Assembly (NCBI GenBank): GCA_028386065.3
Contig: JAKUCV010007374.1
Span: 1-64,000 of the forward strand
DNA length: 64,000 nucleotides
From: Turnera subulata
Lineage: Eukaryota; Streptophyta; Magnoliopsida; Malpighiales; Passifloraceae
Direction: 5' to 3'
Position 1 is the stretch's first letter, and each line of letters opens with the position of its first letter. The notes below the pieces were generated by a model. The model worked only from the letters and a program-made list of their open reading frames with translations, searched no databases and was not told where the DNA came from. A program made the translations under genes and the position numbers. This document shows positions 46,141 to 58,330 of the stretch, in pieces.

Positions 46141-46614
46141 ATAATTACCGCTTCATTCCATTACATTTCTGCACTTGCATCCTTTCTTAAATTCCAACTC
46201 TCTTCTCATTCTTATATACCTCTCTTCTCAAGCTCCCTTCATCTTAGCTTAATTATAATCAATATTATTATCAAATTATATTATTACCATCAAAGTTGTA
46301 AAATTACCTTCATGCTTGTATTATTACCATCAGGAGTGAATGTTAATCTAGAATTTTGTAAAACGTTATTAGTATGAGTCTCAAGCCTATTAATGTACTT
46401 ATTTCTTGTTACTACTTTTATACTTTCTGTATATACATATATAATAGTAATATTGCTGAAAAATTTATCGAGTAAGCGCATATATACTGCATATTTTCTA
46501 TTATTATCGTATTACTCTTTACACTTGTTTTATATGTTCTGCATTTATTTATTTACTAGTATTTTGGGAAATATTACAAAACTTGAATTTGAGAGCCTTG
46601 ACATTTCCAGAAGA
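46141..46614. other. Short AT-rich stretch between the hAT end and the LARD LTR
   Basis: No feature recognised beyond the hAT TSD candidate at 46,141-46,148. Confidence 0.4.
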
Positions 46615-48089
46615 AATGTCAAAGGAGTTGCCACCCGAATTTTATTCCTTTGGAAATTTTAGGGAAAAACCATAGGCATCAATCATTCTCAGGCAACAAA
46701 CACGAAGGACCGATCTAGAAAACTAGAGATTTTTGGATTCGGGGGTTCATCACGGGTAGGAGGGCTTAGCACGCTACCCGTGTTAGGGCGAACTTTTTGC
46801 AATAATTGGATTAAAATTGTATGCCTTCGCGAACAGTGTGCAAGCATGGAAAAAAAATATATTAACAATAATAAAAACAAAAAAAATAAAAAAATAAAAG
46901 CAAAATTTGGCTTTCATCTCATTAGCTACTTGAGACTACCTACGTAACTGAGTGACCGGGGTTAAAGCCACGTAGTTCTAACGTTCAATCAACATAAATC
47001 ACATCATGATATCAGCATTAAACATATCAGCATCAATACATCATCAATTCAACAATAATCAACAAGATTTGGAATCAAAAAGGGATTAGAGTACTTACCC
47101 TGGTTGTTGGATAGAATTTGTGAGTCGATTTCTACTGGATTTCAAATAATGAAAAAGGCCAATTCAGCTTCTGGGCTCAGCAACAAAGTTGTTGATCTCT
47201 CTCTAAGAAAAGAACAATCTAACACTTGTAGCTCGAGATATGAATTATTTTCTGGGACTGCTCACATCGGGAATCCCAATTCGGGTTCATCAGCTTTTTG
47301 TCTTCCGGATTGCTTTTGATTGCTTCCTCCTCCTTGATTAGCTACTATTCTTCAACCTTGATGTCCTATGATGCAAAACTTCACAGAAATTTTCCAGAAT
47401 AACAATAAAAAAAAGTGTTTAGGGGCTTGGAGAAGTCGAGTTTCTCCATGCTTTTCTAAGCTTATGGGTGTATGTGTCAAGATGTCAATGTGTGTCCATT
47501 GGAAGTGAATGTGGGGCTCTATTTATAGAGTTCTAGGTGTGCAGAGGTTGCGAACCTCTTAATGATGGGGATTATGGCTGAAAATTCGACCAAAAACGTG
47601 CAAAATCGAATTAATAATCGAAAATTTTGCAAATTCCCCGTAACAGTGGCGCATGACCGCCACTGCCTGGCCGTCATCACGACATCATCGCCCGCGCTGG
47701 AGGTCATGCACGGATGACCGACCCCGCCTGCACCGATAACCGCCCACAAGGTTCTGTTTTAGCCCAATTTTCCTAGTTTGGCTTCCGATCCTCATTAATT
47801 CGAGGTCTGATTGATTTTGAACGTTCAATTAAAGCCACCAAACCAGGAATCACTCCATTATTGTTGGTTACTCCTATTAATCACTCCAATTAACATCAAT
47901 ACACCCTAATTAGCTCCAAATCAAATCTCTTTTACTTGCTGGGCTAAACTTCTCTGGATATCAATATTTCACTAATTAAACCTATAAAACATTCTAAGTC
48001 CAAAATCAAACCTTGTAATTAACTTTGGGTTAAAATATTCTAAAGGTCCAAATTAACAAAATATGGAAGTGAAAATTTGGGTGTTCACA
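46615..48089 (-). repeat. 3' LTR of the LARD-like element
   Basis: Collinear with 55,690-57,226: both share gccac.cgaat, the cataggcatcaat block, the ggttcatcacgggta / ggttcgtcacaggta block and a terminal ttgggtgttcaca. The part equivalent to 55,620-55,690 is missing, which suggests loss of the LTR tip. Confidence 0.7.
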
Positions 48090-48105
48090 ACTTCCCCTCG
48101 TTGAT
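48090..48105 (-). promoter_or_regulatory. Polypurine tract of the LARD-like element
   Basis: On the minus strand ACGAGGGGAAGT abuts the TGTGAACACCC start of the LTR. Confidence 0.55.
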
Positions 48106-48248
48106 GAGTCCTTAGGAACTGAGGAAGAAACAACGCAAGGAATGAACAACCAAATTTGGGGAGTCTTTTGCTATGGCGATGGTGTTGTCTATGCGCCATG
48201 GGTTGAAGTATTTCATACTCCGGGTGTGGGAATCATCTCATCCAGAGC

Positions 48249-48365
48249 TTTGGGATTTTATCGTCCTCCCTAGGGAGCAGTTATTTAGGTTAGGGATTTT
48301 ATTGTCCTCCCTGGAGAACAAGTTTAGGGATTTTATCTTTCTCCCTGAGGAAACTTTCCTGTTCT
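48249..48365. repeat. Three imperfect copies of an agggattttat…ctccct module
   Basis: Units of about 40-50 bases (gggattttatcgtcctccct, gggattttattgtcctccct, gggattttatctttctccct), each ending in a short dyad such as CTCCCTAGGGAG. Confidence 0.7.
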
Positions 48366-48725
48366 CTCTCGTTAGTCTATCAGCTTTACCTTGGAGGGCT
48401 CACCAAAGTTCTACTTCGAGAATCATCTCATCCCTTTTCTTCTCATCTGATCCACCGTTTTACCCTAGAGGGTTTGATCTCATGCCCATATCATAAGTCT
48501 CAGGGCACGTCATATAGTTCAACTAAAAAATCAATAAAAATAGGGGAATGTAATGCCCTTAGTTTGTACAAATTAACGCAAAACATGGGCGTTTATGCAA
48601 CGTTATTGACCCAAAATCATCTTGGGGCACCTTATGTCCGTAGTCATAAATCAATTTCATGGTATGGGCCTAGTCTACTTCCTGATGTGGAAATCTACAT
48701 TTGACCAAAAAATTAGCAAAGAATT

Positions 48726-49245
48726 GGGGCATGACTTCCCCCTAGAAAAATCAACTTAACAACAAAATCAACTTTGACCAAAAAGTATCGGGACACGACA
48801 TGCCCTTTCGAAAAATCAACTTAGTATAATCATCTAAACTCGCGGCATGACATGCCTCTTGTGTGTAAATGTACTCGACAACTTATCAAGTTAAAATCAA
48901 TTACAGTCCGGGCATGACATGCCGCTAAAACACAACTAGGAAATCAACGCAACAACTAAAAACAAGTTAGCACAAAAACCGGGACATGACATGTCCCTAG
49001 TGTACTTCTAGAAAATCAGCTTAAATGACTCACAACAAAAAATAAGGCGTGTCCCTTTTTGACAAATCGAAAAACAAAGTAAAATCATCCGGATATGATG
49101 TGCCCTTATCATCTCAACAAAATTGGGCTATGATGTGCCCCGAAAGTGTACATGTTGTTCTGGTGTCTATCTCTCCAGTGTGGGCATGGCATGCTCGTTA
49201 TCCTACAATCAACATCCTCTTAATTGTTTCAGGCATGCCATGCCC
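48726..49245. repeat. Array of GGGCATGACATGCCC-type dyads
   Basis: Imperfect to perfect dyads begin at 48,726, 48,790, 48,844, 48,910, 48,981, 49,091, 49,125, 49,182 and 49,232, mostly 50-70 bp apart with unlike spacers. The best, GGGACATGACATGTCCC at 48,981-48,997, is perfect around a central A. Weaker relatives extend the array left to about 48,545. Confidence 0.75.
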
Positions 49246-49809
49246 TTTGGGCTCTCAACCCTAGGACTTGTAAATCTACACAAGATGATGAATTATTTAA
49301 TGTTGCTGCTTCCATTGATTATTTATCCTTAATCAATTCTACCTTATCTAACGGATCCATGTCTTACGTCTAAGTGATGCACGAGCATATCTAAAATGTG
49401 TTTTCTTTTCAATATATGGAGGTGCCCCTAGTCTCCACATGCTTGTTTTTGAATGCAAGTGCCCCCTACTTCTACATGACAGTTTAGACAAAAGTTGGAT
49501 GCTTGTTTTTAAGCAACATGAGAAAAAGCGAGTTATTCCATCAAAACACAAAAGTTTCAAAGAGAAGGAATCCTAATGACTATGAACTCATTTACTTTAA
49601 ATTCTAACTTGGACCCCAAGGGTGAGCATTTCTCTGCTGAAAGGTTTTGATGGAGGAAGAATAATCTTGCAAGGTGAGTGAGTATCCCTTCAAAAGTGGA
49701 TGGAGGCAATGTGCCCGAATGCTTGAGCATGGCGTGGTAAACCGAGTGATCTATCTTAGATGAACATTGTAGTCTAGCGTGCAGATATTTCTTCCCTGTC
49801 ATTGGCTAC
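49246..49809 (-). other. Non-coding internal part of the LARD-like element
   Basis: No reading frame or clear repeat found. Confidence 0.45.
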
Positions 49810-52800
49810 TGTAACGCCCTGATTTTTCATAATTTTAATTACGAAATTTTTAATTCCAATTTTACCCTCGAGATATTTCGGAATTTTGGTCGAGAAATTA
49901 ACTCTTTTCCATAAAATTATTTCTTTAATGAAGGTTCCAACCGTTATTTGGTGTTCGTTTGGTTTTAATCGGGTTTCGGAGTTGGCAATTAAGCTTTAAT
50001 GTAGTTTTTATAAAAACTACATCATTTTGGGAGCTTCGAGGTATAAAAATCAAGAAGGCTCGCGCGTTGACCAAGGGAGTATGGGCGCGTTGACCAGGGG
50101 TGGAGGAGAGTTGAACCGACGCCGTTTTGTTAATCTAAACAACGTCGTTTCGCTGACGGGGAAACCCCAGGATTAACCTAGGTATATAAGCTTCTCTTAT
50201 TCTCTCTCTCCTCACATTCTCCTATCTTCTCCGTTCTTTTCCGAGCCGGCTGCGCATCCACTTTTCTTTTTTTTTTTTCTCTTTGTTTTCTTCTCCTTCC
50301 TCTTGACGACGAAGTGCCGCCACCTGCCGTAGTTTCTCTTTTTCTCCAACTTGCCTTCCCAGCCGCGCTCTGGGTCGGTGTGGTGTCGTCTCCGTCGTCT
50401 GTGTCCGCAAGAGGGGAGGAGTTGCTCGCGGTGGTCTCTAGGCAGAGAACCCAAGGCCCTCCTCGAGTTGACGAGACTGGGTCTGCCACCATCGTGTTCC
50501 GGTAAGCCTTCGCCTTCGTCTCCTGTTCACTTCATCTGTTCTTGCTTTATGTTCGATTGGGTCCAAACGGGCACTGATTTCGGTTTCTATGGATGATTTT
50601 CCGGTGGTGGTTTGTGTGTGTTGTTGGTTCGAGTGCTGTGGTGGCTCGTCGTGAGTGTTGTCGGGCTGTGTGCGTGCTGTCGAGGATGTTGGTGGCGGGG
50701 ACGTGGCTGCTGTGGTGGTTGTGTTTCGGTGTGGTTGTTGTGGGTGATGACAGTCAGGTCGTAGGTGCTAGCTCGGCTGTGTTGTGTTGGTTCCAGCAGA
50801 GAAAGAGCGTGCAAACTTGGATCCAGTGTTGTCTTGAGGCTTTTTGGTACTGGTAAGTTCTTGCCGGTGTGCTTGTTCTTCAGATTCGATTAATGGAGTT
50901 TCTTGTGTTGGTTCTTAGTGTTGGATGTTTGGTGGCTGATTTCTGGGTTTTGGACAGATTGGGGTAAGCATTCTTTGGGCGGTTGTGCTTGTACCGCTGT
51001 ACTCGGGTACTATTCCTGGGGAGCTGACCGGAATCCGACGAGCGGGTTCTTGATTCCTGCAAGCACAATTTCTTTTTTCCATTTAACGGTAAATTTCCGG
51101 ATGTAGTAATGTGATTTATTTATGTACACGCCATGTACTATTAATTCCGAATTAGGGTTCTGTATTTAAATCTTGTATAGTAGAAACCGAGAGTGGGGAC
51201 AGAGTAGCATGTCGCCGTTTTGTCCGGTACGGGTAGAACCTCTAGGACGGATAACTCGGACTCGGGAGAAACCTTGAAATGGGAGTAAGTTAAAATCGGA
51301 CATTGGCCAGTAATAATATGTTATGTGACCCAATAGCGATTTTTGGACCTACTATGTAGTGGACTTAAAACCTAAGGACATCTAAATTTATAGTGGACAT
51401 AATAGGTTGGGCCTTAGGCCCAAGATTGTTGTGAGTTGGTAACGGATTAGTGGTTTGGGCTTGAAGCCCGGGATTGTGGCTTTGGACATAGTTGGACTTT
51501 AAGCCTGTGACCACAGGTCTGTGACTCGGAGCTATAGTTTGGTGAGTGGAAGTAAATTAGTCGGGCTGGATTTAACTCACGGTTGCATTGCCCAAGCATG
51601 CATAATTTATTTATTGTTGAATATCCTTGTGAGTTATGGTGTCTATGTGTATAGGCACGAGACATAATTCAGGAGCGGCTGGTACTAGTGGTGGACAGAC
51701 AGTGCGCCATCATAACTGAGGTGACTCTATGAGACTTATATACCTGTATGTGAATACTTGTTGGTATGGTTAGGTAGTACTGCTTGCTCAGTATGCTTCA
51801 TACTGTTGACTGTGTTGTGTACTTGGTTGTTTATGTGATGAACTGCCATGATAACAAATATGTGTTGTTTGCCATGTGATTCTCTTATGAGCTGTTATTG
51901 CCATGCTTGTGATATACGCTGTCTTGCTATATCCTGTTTACTGTGAGCTTTAGGCTCTGTTTTGAGAACCTCTGTAATGGTACACAACTTAGATATGACT
52001 TGAGGTGACACTTATACAATTTCATAATTGGTAACCTAACATACCTGAATAATTAATAAGTTCTACTATGGGGCAGTTGACCGGTAGCACCGAGAGGGAG
52101 GAGAGGGAACCCCTCGGGTCCTGTTATTGTAGTGAATTGTATTCACAAAGACGGCGATGAGGGAATTGATGGGTACGCCCTCGGTTATTATATTAGTGAG
52201 AGTACCCCTCACAGAGCTGTCGCCTTGGGGATTTGTCGGGTGTACCCCTTGGTTATTTGTTACTATCCATTTCTTTTGGTGAGAGCACCCCTCACAGAGC
52301 TGGCGACTTGGGGAATGACGAGTGTGCCCGAAAATTTTGTATTATAATTTCATTGAGGAAAGCACCCCTCCTACAGCTGTCGGCCACTTGTCTGTTAGTG
52401 TTTTTCTTAGTCGGAACTTATCCATTCCGGTGTTGATATTTATACTGTACATTTATATATGATTATATTTGGGCATGCGCCCTGGGGAGCTGGCCAGTCG
52501 CTACCGCGCCCGACGCACATAGTAGAGGGCCCTTAATAATGACAAGAATGTAATAACCAGAAAATTCACCTAATACCTGTATGTGTGGTATTTGACACAT
52601 GTTAATTGTGTGTGTATACTTGTGCTCGTGGACTTTCTCACCCTACGAGCCTGTCTTCGTCTGCCTGTATGTTTGTCTTATATTGTACATTGAGTAGGCG
52701 ACTCATAAAAATCGTCACCGTGGTTTTATAGATCATTAGTAGCTTGTTGACGGTTGCTCTTACCTCGGGTATGAGACTCTTTCATTTCAGCAGGTAGCTG

Positions 52801-53150
52801 CGTCTCCTTCCTGGTGGATCCATAGTTTGACACTGCATATGATTATACTTGTCATTGACTATTTCTTTATTTTCAGCTGCATAATTATTTTCGGGATGTG
52901 GATTTGTTTTACTTTGGATTTGGTTCATTGTTATTCCGGTTGATTTGCCGGTGGTTGTTTTGGCTGGTTGAGCCTGTTTATACTTTGGCCATTATAATAT
53001 CCCGATGTTTACTTCTTGATGAATATTATTATCTGGGATTTTGAGATATTATTACACATAGATATTTGGCATCCCTGGACTAAAAGGCGTTTTGGTCATT
53101 TCGTATTTATTTATGTTTTGGTATATTGTTCTTGGGATGCGGTCGTTTCA
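49810..53150 (+). mobile_element. Solo LTR, 3341 bp, TSD GCTAC
   Basis: Begins TGTAACGCCCTGATTTTTC and ends GCGGTCGTTTCA. The 5-bp TSD GCTAC is exact at 49,805-49,809 and 53,151-53,155. A TATA box TATATAAG lies at 50,183-50,190. Within it at 52,190-52,380 there are three copies of a gagagtacccctcacagagctg-type module about 70-80 bp apart. The C/T-rich leader after the TATA box (50,200-50,500) makes long minus-strand frames of low complexity, which I leave out. Related to 1-618 and to 28,687-31,143. Confidence 0.92.
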
Positions 53151-55590
53151 GCTACTATCCCCTTTTTTTTATTGGTCATAATTTTTTCCTAGGTCGCCCA
53201 TTCGGGTTTTCAACCTAGCAGGCATGTCCTAACTTTTGCCTAAGCTGGCCTTTCGGGTTTTCGATATAGCGAACTCTTTTCTTTTCTTTTTTTCTTTTCC
53301 CTTTCTGCCTTAACTTTTCCCTAGACTACCATTTCGGGTTTCCAACCTTGCAAGCTCTTTCTTTTCTTTAACTTTTTCTTTGGGGACAATAGCTATAGAC
53401 ACTAAAAGAATACTGGGATTGCTAAGCTCAAGAGAGACATAGACCACTTGGAACGGGTGTACTCGGGTGATCATTAGGGAGGTTGACTATCAACTTTAAT
53501 GAGGGATTAGTGTGCTTCTGAGACTTTTGGAGAGATATGCCAACTGATGACCAGATTCAAAGTGAGTCTTTTGAGAGAGACGGGCTCGATTGAAAACTGG
53601 AGCCTTGTGAAGACTGAAATACGAGTCCAAAAGAGAGGGCCTTACGGCTACAAAGGAGGCCCGAATACAATCAATAATGTGGCATGACCATCTAGAAATG
53701 ACCCCATTGTTTCCATTGAATCATCCTGGGAACCAACAATTTACAGACCGAGCCTGTTACAGGATTGCCTATGTATCTGTGGATGTGTTGATGGGTTTGT
53801 GGTTTTTGACATGACAATGTTTTGTGGGAATTTCAAGGGAACACTTGTCTTTTTTAACTTTCTTTCCGATTTCAAAGAATGGGTGATGAATCATTCAAGC
53901 ACTAAAGGTCACTTCCTTATCCTTGTTTTTTTTCTTTTTTTTTTTTTGCCTTTTTCTCCTTTTTTTGTTTTTTTGCTTTTTTCTTAGTTTCTTTTCGAAG
54001 GAAGTGACATCTTCTTTGAACATGTGCATTTGGATAGAACTCTTACGGAAGCTAGATTCATCTTTGGAAGCAACTATGTTAGATAGGTGTCCAAGGTGGG
54101 TGTGATGGTGGTCAATATGGAGGTTGGACTAGATAGGTGTCAACATGGGTATGTGTTTGAAGGCTAATGCGGGTAGGGGTTTGCGTAAGATTGGGTTACA
54201 GCCACAGAATCAGTTCTTCGTAGTTCATTTGATGGTCCCCTAGAATGATCCAATGGAGTTTCATGAAGTCATACACAATTTTGCCACACATGCGCAAAAA
54301 CAAGAGAGTATCTAATAGTATTAAATCACACCTCTTTCGACTCTATACAACTTTTGGGTTCTGAAAAGCCATTACACCGCTTCTCCTAACTCTTGGTCAA
54401 TATCTATCCATATATGTCACTTGACTAGAATGTTCGGTCTATGGTCTCTGGTGAACTCTCCCAACCCTTGCACTTTATGTCTGCTTCGCAGTAAAATTGG
54501 ATGGTCTCTTGGGACATCTCATCCCCATCGCCGCATCTTATCATCTCCTTTTCTACCTCCCACTTATGGGATCGTCACCTTGCGATACATCCACGATTTC
54601 TAGCATCTTCACCCTCTCCTTCCACCTAAGGTATTCTACACCCATGATGTCCTATGGGTACAATTCTAGTGATAAAGTTCATGGTCTTCAAGAGTCCTAA
54701 GCTAAGTTTTCTTTTCATTTGAAACACTTGGATTACAGAAAAACATGATGGAATGTACTCGCAAAGCATTTTTATTCTTTGGAAACAATTTTTGCCTATT
54801 ATTTATATTTTTTTAGAAGACTCAAGTCCAAAAATATGGAGACTTAAAAAAACGACGCACCTTAGCACAATTTTTTTTCCTTGTAAAAACATATGATGCA
54901 ATGTTCAATGCATGCAAATATGGATTCCCTAAAATAAGGTAGAATCAAGAAATATACATGACAACCGGGGGAGACAACATCAAAAATTCCATCACTGTTT
55001 TGTGCACATACACTTACATCCCTAGAGTTTGCTTACTAGACTCTTCATAGTATAACACACTACGCGGGTCAGCACGGTGGTCCGGTTACGTACACACCAA
55101 TTGGGGGAAAACGCCCACGCATCTTTCTTTCTTTTCATTTTTTGTAGTTTTATGTTTTTTTTTTGTGACATTGTGACACACACATAGACTTGAATCCATA
55201 GCAACAAATCACAATCTATTCACAATACAGATTCAGACAACAACACATGTCATGCAAATGCACGTACCACTTGTTGATTCATAATGCATGAGATGCTTAG
55301 GGTATTGCAGCTGGTTGAGGGCTAAAAAACTATCGCTAAGGGATAGTTTGGCCTACTCACATGTGTCGGACGCCGCATGAGGTTCAAGGCCTATTAACCC
55401 CTATCATTGCTAAGCAGCGAGAAACGGGTGCACTCAAGGCACTAACCCCGTAGGACGGTATGTAGCGGACTTGCATTCCCTCGCCCTCTTACGGTAACGG
55501 CTTCACACAGTTCATCATGAATGCAGGGCACACACATGGCACATAAAAAGGCATACAACAAATCCAAAGATTGCACAAAATTTGTTAAAC
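53151..55590 (-). other. Non-coding internal part of the LARD-like element, near the 5' side
   Basis: At 53,185-53,370 three copies of a cctaggtcgcccattcgggt-type module occur, separated by pyrimidine tracts. Further right, 53,400-55,590 has no supported reading frame. The right end is the leader next to the PBS. Confidence 0.5.
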
Positions 55591-55619
55591 CCTCGGAAGT
55601 CCCTAGCAGAGTCACTAGT
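55591..55619 (-). promoter_or_regulatory. Primer-binding-site region of the LARD-like element
   Basis: On the minus strand ACTAGTGACTCTGCTAGGGA directly follows the LTR end …CCTCACA. It resembles the GTGACTCTGCTGGGGA context seen after the LTR of plant Tat/Ogre elements. Confidence 0.55.
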
Positions 55620-57226
55620 TGTGAGGACCCGGCCGGAATTCCAGCCTCCTCATCTTTGTTCCTTCTTTTTATCCAATCAAACAATCAAATGAGTCGCCAC
55701 TCGAATATTATTCCTTGGGAAAATTTAGGGAAAACCCATAGGCATCAATCCTTCTTAGGCAACAAACATAAGGGACAGATCTAGCAAACACAAGATTTTT
55801 GGATTCAGGGGTTCGTCACAGGTACGAAGGGGTTAGCACCCTACCCGCGTTGGGCCAAAAATTTGTGCAATAAATGGATTAAATTTGTATGCCTTTGTGA
55901 ACAGCGTGCAAGTGTGTAAACAAACACAGTCAGCAATAAAATTAAAAAAAACAAAAAATTAAAATAAAATTTGGCTTGCATCTCATTGGCAACTTGAGAC
56001 TACCTAAGTACCCGAGTGACCAGGGTCAAATTCACGTAGTTCTAACACTTCAATCAACACAAATCACATCATTATATCAGCAACAAACATATCAAAATCA
56101 ATAAATCTAGAATTCAATAACCATCAGTAGGATCTGGAATAAAAAAGGGATTGGAGTACTTACCTTGGTTGTTGGACAGAATCTGTGAGTCGTCTTCTAC
56201 TGGATTTTAAATAGTAAAAATGTTCGATTCAGCTTTTAGGCTCAACATCCAAGTTCTAGAGCTCTCTCTTAGCTTTCTAGAGAGTCCAAGGACGCATCAC
56301 TCGACACTTATAGCTCAACATATGAATTATTTTCTAGGACTGCTCACATCGATAACCTCAATTTGGGTTCACCAACTTCTTGGCTTCTAGATTGCTTTTG
56401 AATGCTTCCTCCTCTTTAAACAACCGATATTCTTCAACATTGATGCCCTCTGATGCCACACTTTATGGAAATTTTCCAGAATAATAATAAAGAAAGTGTC
56501 TGGGGGTTTGGAGAAGTAAAGTTTCTCAAAGCTTCTCTAAGCTTATGGGTGTATGTGTCTAAATGTCAATGTTTGTCCTTTGAAAGTGAATAGCGAGCTT
56601 CATTTATAGAGTTCTGGTAGTGCAAAGGTTGTGAACCTCTTAATAATCGGGATTATAGCTGAAAATCCTACCAAAAACACATGAAATCAAATTAATGGTC
56701 GAAAATCTTGCAAATTCCGCGTAACAATGATGACGATGACCGCGACTGCCTGGCAGTCATCGCGACATGACCTCCCGCGACTGCATTAATGACCGCCCGC
56801 AAGTTTCTGTTTCTACACGATTTTCCTATTTTGGCTCCCCGTCCTCATTAATTCGAGGTCTGATTGATTTTCAACATCCAATTAAAGTTGTAAGACTAGG
56901 AATCACTCCATTCTTGTTGGTTACTCCTATTAATCACTTCAATTATCATCAGTACATCCTAATTAGCTCCAAATCATTTCTCTATTACCACAAACTCATA
57001 TTTCCTATAAAAATAATATTAATTCTGATTTTCCACGAAAATCAGAACTAAATGGGCTGTAAGGAATGAGTTTTTGCTGGACTAAACTTTTGTAGAGATC
57101 CATATTTCACTAATTAAACCTATAAAACGTTCTAAGTCCAAAATTAATCCATCTAATTAAATTTGGTTAAAATATTCTAATGGTCCAAATTAACAAAATA
57201 TGAAAGTCCGAATTTGGGTGTTCACA
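55620..57226 (-). repeat. 5' LTR of the LARD-like element, 1607 bp
   Basis: On the minus strand it runs TGTGAACACCCAAATT … CCTCACA. See the element entry for the match to the other LTR. Confidence 0.75.
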
Positions 57227-57276
57227 GGGAGAAAAAAGTTGATCTATAGATTTTGTGTCTAATATGGGGAAGCAGG

Positions 57277-57655
57277 CCTCTACTTATAGGCTGTAAAAGG
57301 TAACATTTAAAGTTTGACTGGAAAACGCCAACCTACTTCCGTTGATTTTCTGTAACAAGATTGACCTCACTTGGTAAGCAATAAATTCTGAACGTTAGGC
57401 GCTGAACTCGTCAGATAGGCAAATCTAGTTTTACAGGTTGAAATATAAAAAAAATTCTTGTAACTTTTAATAAAACCGTCATCTATTTATAGGTTGTAAA
57501 AGTAAGCTTTAAATTTTGACAGGAAACTGCCGACCCACTTCCCTTTATTTTTTGGAACAGTATTGACCTGACTTGGTAAGCAATAAAATCTAAACGTCAG
57601 GCATTGAAGCCGTTAGATAGGCAAATCCAGTTTTACAGATTGAAAAATAATTTTT
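57277..57655. repeat. Direct duplication of a unit of about 200 bp
   Basis: 57,282-57,450 and about 57,486-57,650 share ctaYttataggYtgtaaaa, the cttggtaagcaataaa block and ataggcaaatc.agttttacag in the same order. No coding sense. The sequence 57,656-58,059 shows nothing. Confidence 0.75.
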
Positions 57656-58059
57656 TTTTTTCTTACTACCATAGTTCTTGGTGTTACCGCAGTTTTGGGC
57701 GTGCTTGCAACTTCTTCAGTGATCTAGAGGTGCTCCTGAAAACGCAACTACATAAGAACAATCACATTCCACACTCATATAGGTGCTCTCTTTAAGCGTA
57801 TATTGCATGTTATACACCACCGACAAAGTATATTAAGATCATTAGTAGTCTATCTCATCCTCTAGATCGATGTAGTCTAATATTTTTTCTCAAACCATAG
57901 GAAGGGATAAATATATAAGTACTAGCATAACTGTCCAATGACCACATAATACCGATTTGAACTTGTTTTATAGGATCTCCAATCACGCAAGTTGGGTTAC
58001 CATCACTAACTAATTTCTCGCAGGCTATTAAATATCATTCCCCTCGATGTTTCCAAAAT

Positions 58060-58330
58060 CACTACAAATTTCTACCTCGATTTGCCACAACCAAAATTTG
58101 GCAAAAAGTTGTAGCAAAATGCATTTAGCCACAACTCTAACATGAAAATGCTACGGACAGTTTTTGAAGAAAAAAATTCTGTGGCAAAACATTTGTGTGG
58201 CCTTGTCGTGGCTAACTTTCTGCCACGACTAAAAAGCCTAGACAAATCTTTCTCAAAATACGCACGGGACCTAGCTTCTAATCCGAAGCAACCCCTCGAA
58301 ATTTTCGTGGCAAAACTTAGCATAAAAAAT
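58060..58330 (+). mobile_element. CACTA-like terminus with subterminal repeats
   Basis: The sequence begins CACTACAAATTTCTACCTCG, like the termini of En/Spm-type transposons, and then shows clustered TTTGCCAC / GTGGCAAA motifs in both orientations to about 58,320. No partner end (…TAGTG) or transposase was found in the window. Confidence 0.45.

Larger units (their letters stand above)
46615..57226 (-). mobile_element. Non-autonomous LTR retrotransposon (LARD-like) in minus orientation
   Basis: Two similar LTRs in the same orientation (55,620-57,226 and about 46,615-48,089) both begin TGTGAACACCCAAATT on the minus strand. A PBS-like sequence follows the 5' LTR (right) and a PPT precedes the 3' LTR (left). 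After removing the solo LTR at 49,810-53,150 the internal region is about 4.2 kb with no gag or pol. That is the pattern of a large retrotransposon derivative, probably mobilised by a Tat/Ogre-type Gypsy element (inference from the PBS context GTGACTCTGC). The 3' LTR seems truncated at its low-coordinate end and no TSD was found. Confidence 0.7.

Noticed and set aside
50178..50856. Several overlapping frames in the second solo LTR
   Set aside because: Same situation as above: compositional frames in the LTR leader, not shared with the related LTR.
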